Shown here: positions 1-10,312 of the stretch, piece by piece
Numbering within the stretch: position 1 is the first letter of the stretch
Layout of the letters: every line of letters starts with the position of its first letter
NCBI GenBank assembly: GCA_027296625.1
Contig: JAPUIX010000029.1
Location: 1 to 64,000, forward strand
Length of the DNA: 64,000 bases
Direction of reading: 5' to 3'
From: Gammaproteobacteria bacterium
GTDB lineage: Bacteria; Pseudomonadota; Gammaproteobacteria; JAKEHO01
Notes under the pieces: generated by a model
Seen by the model: the letters and a program-made list of their open reading frames with translations, nothing else
Database searches by the model: none
Told to the model about the DNA's origin: nothing
Program-made: the position numbers and the translations under genes

Positions 1-348
1 TACCACGTTACTTATCTGATCGATAGTGCGTCCATCGGAAGCACGCCACGAACGCCACTGTACACCATACACCGGCCCAAGATTTCCATCATTATCGGCC
101 CACTGATCCCAAATCGTGACACCATGTTCATTCAGATAGTGGATATTGCCTTCTCCACGCAGGAACCACAGCAGTTCATAGATAATCGATTTGAAATGCA
201 GCATTTTTGTTGTGACCACTGGAAACCCATCACCTAGTTCAAAACGCATCTGATAACCAAATACGCTCATCGTGCCGGTCCCTGTGCGATCGTGCTTCTG
301 CACGCCATGGGCCTTCACATACCGCAAAAGATCGAGATATTGCTTCAT
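1..348 (-). CDS. thyA: Thymidylate synthase, N-terminal part (runs off the window)
   Basis: The reverse strand from 348 encodes an ATG-started protein beginning [11 protein letters not shown] and continuing with [18 protein letters not shown] and the WDQWAD and GPVYGVQWR blocks of ThyA. ThyA methylates dUMP to dTMP in the cytosol using methylene-tetrahydrofolate. Only the first 116 codons are present; the catalytic Cys region lies beyond position 1. It sits 40 bp downstream of lgt on the same strand, the lgt-thyA order common in proteobacteria, so co-transcription is likely. Confidence 0.95.
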   Translation of the reverse strand, partial: MKQYLDLLRYVKAHGVQKHDRTGTGTMSVFGYQMRFELGDGFPVVTTKMLHFKSIIYELLWFLRGEGNIHYLNEHGVTIWDQWADNDGNLGPVYGVQWRSWRASDGRTIDQISNVV

Positions 349-388
349 TGAACGAAACGCAAGGCTAAGCGTCTATGTATCTTTGGAG

Positions 389-1189
389 CTACGTGCTCAC
401 TGCACCACGTTCTCGGTAGGCGAGTCCCACCATGAGCGCTCCAAGCAGAATCATGGGCAGAGAGAGAACGTGACCCATTGTGACCCAGCCCAAGGTAAGG
501 TAACCAAGATGGGCATCGGGCACACGAACGAACTCAACTGCGAATCGGAAACAGCCGTACAAAAACAGAAACAGGCCCGACACGGCCATCGTGGGACGCG
601 GCTTTACAGAGAAAAGCCAAAGGATGACAAAAAGCAGAAGGCCCTCAAGTAGCGCCTCGTAAAGCTGCGTTGGGTGACGTGGTAGACCACCAGCTCGAAG
701 GTCTGGGAAGACCATTGCCCAAGGTAAACTCGTCGGTGCCCCCCATAGTTCGCCATTGATAAAATTACCAATCCGTCCCGCACCTAAGCCGATCGGCACC
801 ACGGGTGCCACAAAGTCCATCACTGCCAGGAACTGCTTTGCCTGTTTGCGGCTAAAGAGCCATAGAGCCAGAAGCCCGCCAAGCAGGCCGCCGTGAAATG
901 ACATCCCGCCTTGCCAAACCTTGAAAATACCTAGCGGATCATGCAGGTACACAGGTAGGTTATAAAACAGCACGTAGCCGAGGCGCCCACCGAGCACGGC
1001 CCCAATGGCGACGTAAAAGGTGAGATCAGCCACTTGTTCAGGAGTCCAACCCAATTTCGGGTCCCGTGATCGCCAGCGCAACAACCACCAACCGGCAACG
1101 ATCCCAACGATATAGGAAATGCCATACCAGTGTATCTTCAATGGACCAAGATGTATGGCGACGGGATCAATATTCGGAAAGTTCAGCAT
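389..1189 (-). CDS. lgt: Prolipoprotein diacylglyceryl transferase Lgt
   Basis: This 266-residue polytopic inner-membrane protein transfers diacylglycerol from phosphatidylglycerol to the lipobox cysteine of prolipoproteins. The MSFHGG block (His at about residue 99) and the Lgt signature [13 protein letters not shown] (about 138-150, with its conserved Arg) are both present, and about seven hydrophobic segments span the protein. Length is typical of the family. It lies upstream of thyA on the same strand and diverges from the DUF255 gene. The lipoproteins encoded in this window (Slp, NodT-type, the Mla-operon lipoprotein) would be its substrates. Confidence 0.96.
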   Translation of the reverse strand: MLNFPNIDPVAIHLGPLKIHWYGISYIVGIVAGWWLLRWRSRDPKLGWTPEQVADLTFYVAIGAVLGGRLGYVLFYNLPVYLHDPLGIFKVWQGGMSFHGGLLGGLLALWLFSRKQAKQFLAVMDFVAPVVPIGLGAGRIGNFINGELWGAPTSLPWAMVFPDLRAGGLPRHPTQLYEALLEGLLLFVILWLFSVKPRPTMAVSGLFLFLYGCFRFAVEFVRVPDAHLGYLTLGWVTMGHVLSLPMILLGALMVGLAYRERGAVST

Positions 1190-1324
1190 GGTCGGCCACT
1201 AGTTTAACAAGCACCATCACTAAAATCAGAACCTAGCGGGCCATGCGACCCGGGTGCTGAACGAGACAGTTGCTACCCCCATACGTTATAGTGTGGGACG
1301 TTAGTCAAACATCGGCTGCTGCCC

Positions 1325-3397
1325 ATGGCGCCTTCCAAACACCGCAATGCGCTCGCCAGTGAGACGAGCCCGTATCTTTTGCAACATGCGGACAATCCAG
1401 TAGCTTGGTTTCCCTGGGGTGAAGAGGCCCTGAAGCGAGCCAAGCAAGAGGATAAACCGATCTTACTATCGATCGGCTATTCCGCCTGTCACTGGTGCCA
1501 TGTGATGGCGCACGAGTCGTTTGAAAATGATGAAACAGCGGCTCTAATGAATGATCACTTCGTCAATATTAAGGTCGATCGAGAGCAACGACCCGACCTC
1601 GATAAAATCTACCAGACAGCTCATCAGTTGTTGACGCAGCGCGCGGGTGGTTGGCCTTTGACGATGTTCCTTACGCCTGAAGACCAAGCACCATTCTTTG
1701 GCGGCACATACTTTCCCCGCGAGCCCCGATCCGGCCTGCCGGGCTTCAAAGACTTACTGTTAAATGTCTCTCAATTCTATAAATCAAATCGTGATGCCAT
1801 CAAGGAACAAAACGAATCTTTGATCCGGGCGCTTAGCATGTTACAGCCGCAAGGCGCAGGTAATGACGCTGTCATGTCTGCAGAACCATTGGAACTTGCA
1901 CGGCGACAACTTACACAGATTTACGATGCCAGAGAAGGTGGCTTTGGTAGTGCGCCCAAGTTCCCTCACCCCACCAACATCGAACGGCTCCTGCGAGACT
2001 ACGCAACAAGCACCGCGTCAGGGCGATCGGATACCAATGTGCTGGAGATGGCGCTATTCACCTTGAGAAAAATGGCGCTCGGGGGGATCTATGACCAGCT
2101 CGGTGGTGGTTTTTATCGTTATTCCGTGGACGAGCGCTGGATGATCCCCCATTTCGAAAAGATGCTCTACGACAACGGCCCGCTACTTACGCTCTACAGC
2201 GACGCCTGGCAAATCACCCGGGATCCGCTGTTTGAAAAGGTCGCATTAGAGACCGCGGATTGGGTGATCAGGGAAATGCAATCGCTGGAAGGCGGTTTTT
2301 ATTCAACGCTGGATGCCGATTCCGGGGGCATGGAAGGCAAATTCTACGTATGGTCCCGGGAGGAAGTCAGCGATCTGTTGAGTACAAATGAAAATCAACT
2401 TGTCGCACGCTATTTCGGACTTGACCGGGACGCTAACTTCGAAGGCAAGTGGCATTTACACGTAGCGTGTGACATCGGGGCCGCGGCTCAAGCCTTAGGC
2501 GCGACGGATACTGAGGCACATACACTTCTCAAAGATGCGCGACGGAAGCTGTTCGAGGCACGCAACGGGCGTATTCGACCCGGGCGGGACGAAAAAATAT
2601 TGACCTCATGGAATGGCCTGATGATCAAAGGCATGGCGACGGCTGGCCGCATCTTTGAACACAGGGACTATGTCGATGCGGCCGAACGCGCGCTCGATTT
2701 CGTCCGGAAGACCCTGTGGCGGGACGGGCGACTCTTGGCGACCTACAAGGATGGCAAGGCACATTTGAATGCCTATCTTGATGATTACGCCTTCATGATT
2801 GACGCAATTCTGACACTGCTTGAAGCCCGTTGGCGAGATGGTGACCTGCCGTTTGCGATACAGCTTGCTGATGTTTTGCTTGATGCGTTCCAAGACAACG
2901 AGCAGGGCGGTTTCTTCTTCACATCCGATGATCACGAGCAGCTCATTCAGCGGTCCAAACCCCTGATGGATGACGCCCTGCCAGCGGGCAATGGGATTGC
3001 TGCCTACGCTTTGGGCCGCCTGGGACACATCACTGGCGAGACGCGCTACCTCGATAGCGCTGAATGCGCATTGCGCGCCAGCTACCCGTCAATTGAGCGA
3101 AGTCCCGCCACCCACAATGCCCTCTTGCTCGCTTTGGAGGAGTATCTCCAGCCACCACAAACCATTATCCTGCGAGGGCAAAGGGAAACGTTGCAGCCTT
3201 GGCGGGAACGCTGCTTGGAGCGCTTTGCCCCACGCCGGCTCACCCTCACGATCCCCACCGGTGCCACCGATCTGCCAGGCGTTTTGGGGGAACAAAGTCC
3301 AAACGGGGAAGCGGTCGCCTATGTCTGCGAGGGCCACGAATGCAGCGCGCCGATTGAAAGCCTCGATGCTCTCGCTGAGCGCTTGAAAGATTTGTGA
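1325..3397 (+). CDS. DUF255 thioredoxin-domain protein (YyaL/SSP411 family)
   Basis: A 690-residue cytosolic protein. It has an N-terminal DUF255 thioredoxin-like domain (about residues 5-165: [12 protein letters not shown], then the C-H-W-C-H motif at about 55-59, then [10 protein letters not shown]) followed by an alpha/alpha-barrel region related to N-acylglucosamine 2-epimerase-like six-hairpin proteins ([36 protein letters not shown]). Length is standard. The biochemical role of the family is not settled; a redox or carbohydrate-related function is proposed from the domains. It is monocistronic, divergent from lgt, and starts at the ATG in CCCATGGCG. Confidence 0.9.
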   Translation: MAPSKHRNALASETSPYLLQHADNPVAWFPWGEEALKRAKQEDKPILLSIGYSACHWCHVMAHESFENDETAALMNDHFVNIKVDREQRPDLDKIYQTAHQLLTQRAGGWPLTMFLTPEDQAPFFGGTYFPREPRSGLPGFKDLLLNVSQFYKSNRDAIKEQNESLIRALSMLQPQGAGNDAVMSAEPLELARRQLTQIYDAREGGFGSAPKFPHPTNIERLLRDYATSTASGRSDTNVLEMALFTLRKMALGGIYDQLGGGFYRYSVDERWMIPHFEKMLYDNGPLLTLYSDAWQITRDPLFEKVALETADWVIREMQSLEGGFYSTLDADSGGMEGKFYVWSREEVSDLLSTNENQLVARYFGLDRDANFEGKWHLHVACDIGAAAQALGATDTEAHTLLKDARRKLFEARNGRIRPGRDEKILTSWNGLMIKGMATAGRIFEHRDYVDAAERALDFVRKTLWRDGRLLATYKDGKAHLNAYLDDYAFMIDAILTLLEARWRDGDLPFAIQLADVLLDAFQDNEQGGFFFTSDDHEQLIQRSKPLMDDALPAGNGIAAYALGRLGHITGETRYLDSAECALRASYPSIERSPATHNALLLALEEYLQPPQTIILRGQRETLQPWRERCLERFAPRRLTLTIPTGATDLPGVLGEQSPNGEAVAYVCEGHECSAPIESLDALAERLKDL

Positions 3398-3700
3398 ATT
3401 CAGTGAGATAATGCTTAGTTACGATTGAGAAATGACGCCGCCCCTAAATAAACCGTCAGCCGATGGGACGCTCAACGACACCAGATAGCTCACAGTAACT
3501 GCAGCGTTAAGACAAAAGTACAGTGATAACTTGGCTGGCAAGGTATTGTACCGGTCAACTCAGAGGCGGTTCCAAATACCTTTAATATATGCGCAGTCAT
3601 ACATGCGATATGTCGACTTCAGCATGCTGATAGGGGAACCGCACGAGCACCTTGACCTTTAGGGTGAGTGTTGCAAAAAAACGATCGGGGTAGTTTACAT
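3398..3700. other. Intergenic leader region of pckG
   Basis: About 300 bp with no convincing coding signal. A TTTAATATATG stretch near 3578-3592 could hold a -10 element for pckG, but no well-spaced -35 partner was found. No riboswitch or terminator was recognised. Confidence 0.4.
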
Positions 3701-5506
3701 ATGGCGACGAGAAACAACGCACTACGGGAATGGGTCGAAGAGCTTGCAAAATTAATGCAGCCGGACGACATCCATTGGTGTGACGGCACCAAGACCGAAT
3801 ACGACGCAATGTGGGAACCGCTAGTCAAGGGCGGTACGGCGAAACGATTGAATGACGCAAAGCGTCCAAACAGCTACTACGTGAGATCCGTACCGGCTGA
3901 TGTGGCCCGTGTTGAGGACCGGACCTACATTTGTTCTGAAGAGGAGCCCGATGCGGGGCCGACCAATAACTGGTGCGACCCGAAAGAGATGCGTGCAACT
4001 TTGAATAGTCTTTTCTCCGGTTGCATGAAGGGCCGCACAATGTATGTGATCCCGTTTAGCATGGGGCCGATCGGCTCGCCCATTGCTCACATTGGTGTGC
4101 AGGTGTCCGATTCGCCATACGTCGTCGCTAATATGCATATTATGACCCGCATGGGTCAGAAGGTCTTGGATGCCCTGGGCGAAGACGGCGAATTCGTACC
4201 CTGCGTGCACTCCGTCGGCATGCCGCTTACAGATGGACAGGCAGATGTGCCTTGGCCCTGTAATCCAGACAATCGCTATATCGTCCATTACCCAGAGACG
4301 CGCGAGATATGGTCGTTTGGTTCCGGATACGGCGGTAATGCACTGCTTGGTAAAAAGTGTTTCGCTCTGCGTATCGCGTCCGTTTTGGCTCGTGACGAGG
4401 GCTGGCTGGCCGAGCACATGCTGATCCTGAAAATCACTAACCCTGAAGGAAAAGTCCGATATATCGCCGGCGCCTTCCCAAGTGCCTGTGGTAAGACCAA
4501 TCTCGCCATGCTGACGCCGAGTATCCCCGGTTGGAAGGTCGAGACCATCGGCGATGATATCTGTTGGATGAAGTTCGGCGAAGATGGGTGGCTCCACGCT
4601 ATCAACCCTGAGGCTGGCTTTTTCGGCGTGGCACCAGGCACAAATATGAAATCGAATCCCAATGCCATGCGTACGTTGCTAAAAAATTCTGTGTTTACCA
4701 ATGTGGCCGAGACCGATGATGGCGATGTCTGGTGGGAGGAGATGACCGACGAGGCACCGGCGCACCTGACCGACTGGAAGGGCAATGACTGGACGCCGGA
4801 TTCCGAAGAAAAGGCCGCCCATCCGAACGCACGTTTCACTGCACCCGCTGCACAGTGTCCCGTGATCGCGGACGAGTGGGAGGATCCCCAGGGGGTGCCT
4901 ATCAGCGCCATCCTGTTTGGCGGGCGACGTGCCTCCGTGGTCCCACTGGTCAACGAGGCCAGCAACTGGACCCATGGCACTTTTCTCGGCACCATCGTCG
5001 CCAGCGAAATGACAGCTGCCGCCTTTGGCGCAATCGGCGAATTGCGTCGCGACCCCATGGCGATGCTACCATTCTGCGGTTACAACATGGCTGATTACTG
5101 GAGTCACTGGTTAAGGATAGGCAAGACACCAGGGGCTGAGTTGCCGAAGATCTACTACGTTAACTGGTTTCGCAAAAACGACGAAGGCAAATTTATGTGG
5201 CCCGGCTTCGGCGAAAACAGCCGCGTGCTGAAGTGGATCTTCGAGCGTTGCGAGGGTACGGCTGATGCCCTTGATACACCAATCGGTAAAGTGCCGACGA
5301 AAGATGCCCTGGACTTCAGCGGTCTGGATCTCGACGAGGCCACTATAGCTGAATTGCTGCGTGTTGACATCGACGGCTGGCTTCAAGAGATCCCGCTGAT
5401 CAACGAATACTATGATCAGTTCGGTGATCGCCTGCCAGCAGAACTTCGCAAAGAGATCAAAGAGCTGCAGCAGCGTCTGGAGCGCGTCAAACAGGCGGCT
5501 GCCTGA
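3701..5506 (+). CDS. pckG: Phosphoenolpyruvate carboxykinase (GTP)
   Basis: PEPCK converts oxaloacetate plus GTP to phosphoenolpyruvate, GDP and CO2, the entry step of gluconeogenesis, in the cytosol. The GTP-class features are present: the kinase-1 loop [13 protein letters not shown] (about residues 259-271), the kinase-2 block [21 protein letters not shown], and [13 protein letters not shown]. The reading frame is open upstream to a GTG at 3668, but the ATG at 3701 gives a 601-residue protein whose N-terminus ([18 protein letters not shown]) fits the family, so that start was chosen. It is followed directly by a strong terminator, so it is monocistronic at the 3' end. Confidence 0.96.
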   Translation: MATRNNALREWVEELAKLMQPDDIHWCDGTKTEYDAMWEPLVKGGTAKRLNDAKRPNSYYVRSVPADVARVEDRTYICSEEEPDAGPTNNWCDPKEMRATLNSLFSGCMKGRTMYVIPFSMGPIGSPIAHIGVQVSDSPYVVANMHIMTRMGQKVLDALGEDGEFVPCVHSVGMPLTDGQADVPWPCNPDNRYIVHYPETREIWSFGSGYGGNALLGKKCFALRIASVLARDEGWLAEHMLILKITNPEGKVRYIAGAFPSACGKTNLAMLTPSIPGWKVETIGDDICWMKFGEDGWLHAINPEAGFFGVAPGTNMKSNPNAMRTLLKNSVFTNVAETDDGDVWWEEMTDEAPAHLTDWKGNDWTPDSEEKAAHPNARFTAPAAQCPVIADEWEDPQGVPISAILFGGRRASVVPLVNEASNWTHGTFLGTIVASEMTAAAFGAIGELRRDPMAMLPFCGYNMADYWSHWLRIGKTPGAELPKIYYVNWFRKNDEGKFMWPGFGENSRVLKWIFERCEGTADALDTPIGKVPTKDALDFSGLDLDEATIAELLRVDIDGWLQEIPLINEYYDQFGDRLPAELRKEIKELQQRLERVKQAAA

Positions 5507-5533
5507 GGGATTCGCAAATCCATCAACTCATGA

Positions 5534-5563
5534 AAAAGCCCGCTTTAGGCGGGCTTTTCTTTT
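5534..5563 (+). terminator. Rho-independent terminator of pckG
   Basis: A 10-bp perfect stem AAAAGCCCGC/GCGGGCTTTT (5534-5543 with 5549-5558) encloses a 5-nt loop and is followed by a T-rich tract. It starts 27 bp after the pckG stop codon. Confidence 0.93.
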
Positions 5564-5826
5564 CTCTGCGAAAGACAATTGAGATAACGTCGCAAGATAC
5601 TTCTTACACGAGCAATCTACATCGGGGCTAGCGCAGCGAACCAAGCTTATGCATTCGCCCTTTTGGCAGCGATGGTGATGGAGGATTGAGAGGTAAGTTC
5701 AGCCAGACAAAGAACCAATATGACAAATTACAGTCAAAATTCTTTAAATCGTCCTTTATAATCCGCTACATTAACACGATGATTTCGACTACCGAACTCC
5801 CCATTTTGATTGACCCAAATAACATC
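5564..5826. other. AT-rich intergenic region upstream of the DUF2092 gene
   Basis: Nothing beyond a possible promoter zone is seen. An open frame continuous with the DUF2092 gene extends up to a TTG at 5686, but this stretch (many Lys, Gln and Asn codons) has no signal-peptide or family character and is probably non-coding. Confidence 0.35.
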
Positions 5827-6630
5827 ATGACGCGGACGTTGGTCTCCCAGCATACGCAATTTATGCGCAACCGACTCCTAGTGTGTATTGCGATCGTCTG
5901 GACTATGCTCGTCAGCGCACCGACCTATAGCGCAGACGCCGCGAGCGCTTCTGCAGTTAAACCGGAAGCCGATCAGTTGCTCAGACAAATGAGTGACTAT
6001 TTGATTTCCCTTGATCAATTTAGTGTGCGAGCTGAAAACACAGAAGACGTGCTTCTCCCCTCAGGGCAGAAACTACAGATGGGCTATTTAGTTGAACTCT
6101 TTGTGCAACGTCCAGATAGACTTCGCGCCAATGTCAGAGGCGACAGAGACAACCAAGATCTCTTCTATGATGGCGAGACCATCACGCTCTTGGACACGGA
6201 TCTCAACTACTATGCCACCATCGCAGCGCCCCCCGAGCTTGACGCGGCGCTCGATTATGCTATGGAAGCCTTTAACCTCAGGGCGCCCTTATCGGATCTC
6301 GTCTACACCAACGCCTATGCGGCATTGACGAAAAACACTGAATCCGGATTTTACGTCGGAATGAGCGAGATTCGAGGCATCGAATGTCATCATCTGGCAT
6401 TTGTCCAACATGATATCGATTGGCAAGTATGGATTGAAAACAGCGAGACACCACTACCCAGAAAGCTCGTTATCACCGACAAATGGGTAACGGGTGCCCC
6501 GCAATTTGTGGCTATCCTGTCGGATTGGAATGTGTCTCCGCACTTGCAGGATAAGCTGTTTACCTTTGTCGAACCGGACAAGGGCGAAAAGATCGAGTTT
6601 TTGCCAGTCGATCAAACCCGGATGCCGTGA
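5827..6630 (+). CDS. DUF2092 family secreted protein
   Basis: This predicted periplasmic protein has a signal peptide (hydrophobic core LLVCIAIVWTMLVSA, cleavage near PTYSADA). The mature part matches the DUF2092 pattern: DQLLRQMSDYLISLDQFSVRAE, FVQRPDRLRANVRGD, DLFYDGETITLLD, ECHHLAFVQHDIDWQVWIE. The fold is probably LolA/LolB-like, so lipid binding is possible, but the function is unknown. ATG 5827 gives 267 residues; ATGs at 5779 and 5863 are alternatives, none with a clear ribosome site. The next gene starts 21 bp downstream and is probably co-transcribed. Confidence 0.85.
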   Translation: MTRTLVSQHTQFMRNRLLVCIAIVWTMLVSAPTYSADAASASAVKPEADQLLRQMSDYLISLDQFSVRAENTEDVLLPSGQKLQMGYLVELFVQRPDRLRANVRGDRDNQDLFYDGETITLLDTDLNYYATIAAPPELDAALDYAMEAFNLRAPLSDLVYTNAYAALTKNTESGFYVGMSEIRGIECHHLAFVQHDIDWQVWIENSETPLPRKLVITDKWVTGAPQFVAILSDWNVSPHLQDKLFTFVEPDKGEKIEFLPVDQTRMP

Positions 6631-6651
6631 GCTATCACTGAGCCCCGCATC

Positions 6652-7023
6652 ATGAAACGCATAAAGTCAAAACCATCAGTAGCCTTATCTTTCATGTCGG
6701 CGTTGCTGCCTGGGCTATTGATTGGACTTGTCGGACTTACGGGGAACGATGTCCTGGTGAAAGACGCCCAAGCCGTGGTGGGCCGCCCAGCCTCTCCGGG
6801 CAGTGTAGCGGGCATTCATCGCCGTGAGACCCGGCGAACCGTTCGCGCTACAAGCTATTATGGCGGCGCCACCGTCACAACGGGTTCGTCAGTATATACA
6901 CTGCCCCCGGGTTGCGTCGCGGTGATCCATAACGCGGCAACATACTATTACTGCGACGGGATTTATTACCAACCCTACTACCAGGGCAATCAATTAGTGT
7001 ACGTGCCCGTCGAAGCGCCCTGA
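6652..7023 (+). CDS. Small secreted Tyr-rich protein, DUF2092-linked
   Basis: This 123-residue protein has a basic N-terminus and a hydrophobic segment (ALLPGLLIGLVGLTG), then a Gly/Ser region and a C-terminal motif with clustered Tyr (ATYYYCDGIYYQPYYQGN). That motif resembles short periplasmic or outer-membrane-associated proteins of the DUF6515 type. No catalytic motif is visible. It lies 21 bp after the DUF2092 gene on the same strand and converges with the ion-channel gene. Function unknown. Confidence 0.75.
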   Translation: MKRIKSKPSVALSFMSALLPGLLIGLVGLTGNDVLVKDAQAVVGRPASPGSVAGIHRRETRRTVRATSYYGGATVTTGSSVYTLPPGCVAVIHNAATYYYCDGIYYQPYYQGNQLVYVPVEAP

Positions 7024-7040
7024 ACCGCGCTGCCTATAAC

Positions 7041-8135
7041 CTACAACCAAAAAGCTGAAACAATCACCAAAGCGAAGACCAGGACGAAAAGCCAACGGGA
7101 CCAATGATTCATTCTGACGGCAAGCGACTCGTTTCCCAGCTGGGTCAGCCTGGTAGTGAGGACGACCTCCCCTAATGCTAAGAAAACCAAAATGGTGGAG
7201 CCGATCATGAATTCATCGACCCGCGTGAGATAGGAGATTTGAGGTAGGAGCTGTGAGAACCGGAATTGAAAGAAGATCAGCGTCAGTATCGCTGCCGTGG
7301 ACATACCAACCCTGGGACCAATTTCCGACGGAACGATCCAAAAGACTGTCCAGGCCATAAAAACGATCAACCCCAGCGGAACGATAAGCTTCCATACGTA
7401 GTAAGGGCTATCGCGCCGTGCTTGCAACTCATAGGTGAAGCGCGGGATGTTATGCGCCAATGGAGGCAGTTGGAATGCGTCCACTCGGGTGGTAGGGGCG
7501 CCGATCAACCAGTTAGTAACGGAAAAACGCCCGGCACGGCCCGTCATCGTTGGATCAAGCACGAACCAAAGGTCTTCCGGACTATAAAAAATAGAAATGA
7601 TCTCGATGAGTAGCGCTTGCGTGTCCCACGGGACATCCTTGAAATGCATGGGAGACGCGAGCTCACCGTAGTACCGCTGTTCATAGGCGACATTTCCCTC
7701 GGAATCGACCGTAACGGTATCTTCCAGGCGCTTTGTAAGGATTCGTTGGTTGCGGATCCGCGCGACTGGATCCCACACCTCGCCCAGACTGATCTCGCAG
7801 CCTTCAAGGGACATGCCCAAGCTTTCGGCAGAAAGCCGAGGGTCAATCCACTTTAGTTCAATATGAAAATCGGCCGTATAGGCCTGCGACCTGTCCTCAA
7901 CAGCCACAACGTCGAGCATGTAGATACCGACGCCAACCTCTGTTGCCGTACCCGGCGGGTCGGGCCGTGACTCCCTCAAACTGGGAGGCACCGAGCAATC
8001 TGCCACCGGATTATTTGAGACGACTTCGGCAGCCAATACACACGGCGCAGTGGCGAAAAACATCAGCACCAGCCAGACCGCCCAAAATGCCCATAATGAG
8101 ATCGAGAAATTCCCTATGAAGCAAACCTGTTTCAT
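7041..8135 (-). CDS. Pentameric ligand-gated ion channel (prokaryotic Cys-loop-type)
   Basis: The protein of about 364 residues has a signal peptide, a beta-sandwich ligand-binding domain and four C-terminal transmembrane helices. The region equivalent to the eukaryotic Cys-loop reads MHFKDVPWDTQALLIEI, without the disulfide, as in GLIC and ELIC. It continues through RRDSPYYVWKLIVPLG into M1, a pore helix M2 (GPRVGMSTAAILTLIFFQF), M3 (EFMIGSTILVFLALGEVVL) and M4 at the extreme C-terminus. A Glu just before M2 (PSEIGPRV) may favour cations (inference). The frame opens at a TTG (8177), but ATG 8135 has an AAGG ribosome site 10 nt upstream. It is the last gene of the five-gene minus-strand operon. 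Confidence 0.9.
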   Translation of the reverse strand: MKQVCFIGNFSISLWAFWAVWLVLMFFATAPCVLAAEVVSNNPVADCSVPPSLRESRPDPPGTATEVGVGIYMLDVVAVEDRSQAYTADFHIELKWIDPRLSAESLGMSLEGCEISLGEVWDPVARIRNQRILTKRLEDTVTVDSEGNVAYEQRYYGELASPMHFKDVPWDTQALLIEIISIFYSPEDLWFVLDPTMTGRAGRFSVTNWLIGAPTTRVDAFQLPPLAHNIPRFTYELQARRDSPYYVWKLIVPLGLIVFMAWTVFWIVPSEIGPRVGMSTAAILTLIFFQFRFSQLLPQISYLTRVDEFMIGSTILVFLALGEVVLTTRLTQLGNESLAVRMNHWSRWLFVLVFALVIVSAFWL

Positions 8136-8160
8136 TCCGATCATGCCTTGAAAGAACCAA

Positions 8161-9075
8161 TCATTTTGAAAAGACAAGCCGGAGCCTGTCTGCGTTTTGC
8201 AGCATGACGGTCAGAAAGTTGCCATCGGCTGGCGTATTGCCCTGGGGGATAAACACCACGCTGTTGATGCCAAGCGATTTAAGTGTGGCCGCGGACTCAG
8301 GCTCCGGCGCGCCCTCCCAGATCATCCATCTGGCGGGATGTTCCCTAAGTATGGCCTGCAGTTCAAGCCACTGTTCGTCAGTCGGCACCTCGTGTGGTTC
8401 CCAGTGAACGCTTTTAATATCCAATCCGTATCGCCTGGCAAAGTACTGGTACACTGGATGGGAAGCAACCAGCGGCTCGTGCATATTACTCACGACGATG
8501 CCCTTGAGGTCCCGGTCAAGGCGTAAGAGGTCATCTTCCAAGGCCTTGTAATTGCTTTCGAATATATCACGCAGTGCAGGGCGCTTCCGGCTCATTGCGT
8601 CGGCAATGGCCCTCGCCTGGTCCGCCGCCAGATGAAAATCAAGCCAGGTCGTCGGCGCCACACCAGTGTCTGCGTGTTCGCCACCGGGACCGTGGGTATG
8701 CATTACAAGATTAGCGAGGGGAATGTACTGGTCCTTAAAGCTCGCAGAGGTATCAACCAGCTTTGAGCGCGGCAACGTGACCTTGTCGATCCATTTCGCG
8801 TAGTTTGCGCCATTCAAAATAATCAAGTCGGCTCTCTGGTACTCGGCAATGACCTCAACCCCTGGATTCCAGAAGGCCGGGTCAACATCGGGTGGAACCG
8901 GAAACGCCACCGTGGCATGCGCCTCGGCGATGCGTTGGGCGAAGTATTGGAGGGGATAATTCACCACGTAGATCGTGAGCTTACCTGACACATCATCCTC
9001 AGACATCGCAATAGCCGGGAGACCGAGGATCATCACTGCCAAAAAACATAAACGCGCCATAACTTTCATAACCAC
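8161..9075 (-). CDS. TroA/ZnuA-fold substrate-binding protein with altered metal ligands
   Basis: This 304-residue periplasmic binding protein of cluster A-I has a signal peptide and no lipobox. Recognisable TroA-fold blocks are YPLQYFAQRIA, ADLIILNGANYAKWI, a His-rich loop HTHGPGGEHADTG, and SHPVYQYFARRYGL. Unusually, the positions of the usual zinc-ligand histidines read VDPAFWNP (family DPHxxxP) and APTTWLDF (family DPHxWLDP). Two canonical ligands therefore appear replaced by Ala and Thr, while the third His (SHPVYQYF) is kept. The start is GTG 9075 with GGAAA 8 nt upstream. It follows an FtsX-like permease, not a ZnuB-type one, so its ligand and partner are unclear. Confidence 0.85.
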   Translation of the reverse strand: MVMKVMARLCFLAVMILGLPAIAMSEDDVSGKLTIYVVNYPLQYFAQRIAEAHATVAFPVPPDVDPAFWNPGVEVIAEYQRADLIILNGANYAKWIDKVTLPRSKLVDTSASFKDQYIPLANLVMHTHGPGGEHADTGVAPTTWLDFHLAADQARAIADAMSRKRPALRDIFESNYKALEDDLLRLDRDLKGIVVSNMHEPLVASHPVYQYFARRYGLDIKSVHWEPHEVPTDEQWLELQAILREHPARWMIWEGAPEPESAATLKSLGINSVVFIPQGNTPADGNFLTVMLQNADRLRLVFSK

Positions 9076-9130
9076 GGCGCAGGTTTCCTATAATCCATCA
9101 AATGTCCTCTTCACGTTGGCATCATCGAGA

Positions 9131-10312
9131 CTAACGAATAAACAGCGCCCGGACGAGGTCGTTGGCAAACTGACTAAGAACCGCCATCATGGCTAAACTA
9201 AGGATCCCGCTGATGAGGACGATGATAAAGATCTCCGCACCCAAGAGCCGGGCAATCGTCATGCGGCTGCAACCGAGCTTGAAGATGGTGCTGATCTCGC
9301 GCTGACGCAGCCTGAGCGACAAGGCGAAAACGAGAACGACAGCGAGAACAGTTGCCAATCCGACCAATCCAATTACCGCATCCAGGACGTTTTTGATACG
9401 AAATATGTTTTGCAGCAGCTCATCAATGACATCCTTCGGTTGCGCGATTTGATTGATGGCATCAGTCAATAGATAACGGCCACGGAGGATTGTGCCTGCC
9501 TTTGCGTCACGGGGTAATGCAATGACCGCGCTGATTGGATAGTGCAAAGTATTGCCGTGAAAGTGAAACGAGTCTAGATTCGCTTCTGTGATCTCGGTGT
9601 ACTGCTCAAGCTTGGCGTTGGCCACCACATTCGTCTCCGTGCGGCTCAAAATCACAGTTGAATCTTGCGTTTTTGTTATGTCTTCGTGGCCATGGCCCAG
9701 GCCTTCGATGACCCAGGCGGTTTTTAGATCGACAAATATGGCCAGATCATCGGACGTATGGGCCTTCTCAAGCACACCAGCGACGCGCATCTTCAAGGGA
9801 TAAACACCCGCGAGATCAAAGAGATTGTCAGGGGATGAGATCAAACTGTCTCCCGGAGCAAGGCCCAAGCGCTTGGCCACCGTCGCACCGACGACGCAAT
9901 CGCCCAGCACAGCCAGCCCCCGACCCTCAGCCACCTTCAAACTGCGAAAATCAAAGTAGTCCAAGGTCGTTCCAACAATCGCATGCCCTCTCGCACGAAA
10001 CCGCACATAGACAGGCACGGCTAGGGCCAGGTCCGAATCCATCAGGGCTTGGGAGTCCGCCATCGAGATTAATTCCGGGACCTCGTCCCCGAAATACAGT
10101 GTATTCATCACCAGATCCAGCGCGCTGCCCTTGGCGCCGACGATTAGCGGTGTAGAAACGGCTCGGGAGAGAAGCTGCTGCTCGCTTTCAGTCAGTAGGC
10201 GTTGCAATCCCAGCGGCAAAAAGGCGATCAACGTAATGCACGCGATCAGGATAACAGTCTTTAGCTTATTAAAGGTAACGTACTTCCATGCGATATAGAA
10301 ACTTTCGATCAC
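9131..10312 (-). CDS. FtsX/MacB-like ABC transporter permease
   Basis: A 393-residue inner-membrane protein. One N-terminal helix (VILIACITLIAFLPLG) leads into a large periplasmic domain of about 250 residues (GEGRGL-type MacB periplasmic core: FRSLKVAEGRGLAVLGDCVVG) and then an FtsX-type region with TM segments near 310-332 and 355-377 joined by REISTIFKLGCSRMTIARLL, the coupling helix. Only three hydrophobic helices are visible, whereas MacB-type permeases have four. It overlaps the ATPase gene by 4 bp (ATGA), so translation is coupled. Such transporters usually do mechanotransmission or lipoprotein/peptide export rather than import. Confidence 0.88.
   Translation of the reverse strand: MIESFYIAWKYVTFNKLKTVILIACITLIAFLPLGLQRLLTESEQQLLSRAVSTPLIVGAKGSALDLVMNTLYFGDEVPELISMADSQALMDSDLALAVPVYVRFRARGHAIVGTTLDYFDFRSLKVAEGRGLAVLGDCVVGATVAKRLGLAPGDSLISSPDNLFDLAGVYPLKMRVAGVLEKAHTSDDLAIFVDLKTAWVIEGLGHGHEDITKTQDSTVILSRTETNVVANAKLEQYTEITEANLDSFHFHGNTLHYPISAVIALPRDAKAGTILRGRYLLTDAINQIAQPKDVIDELLQNIFRIKNVLDAVIGLVGLATVLAVVLVFALSLRLRQREISTIFKLGCSRMTIARLLGAEIFIIVLISGILSLAMMAVLSQFANDLVRALFIR

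Noticed and set aside
3821-5058. Two long minus-strand open frames opposite pckG
   Set aside because: Both are antisense to conserved PEPCK motifs and show no protein-family signal.
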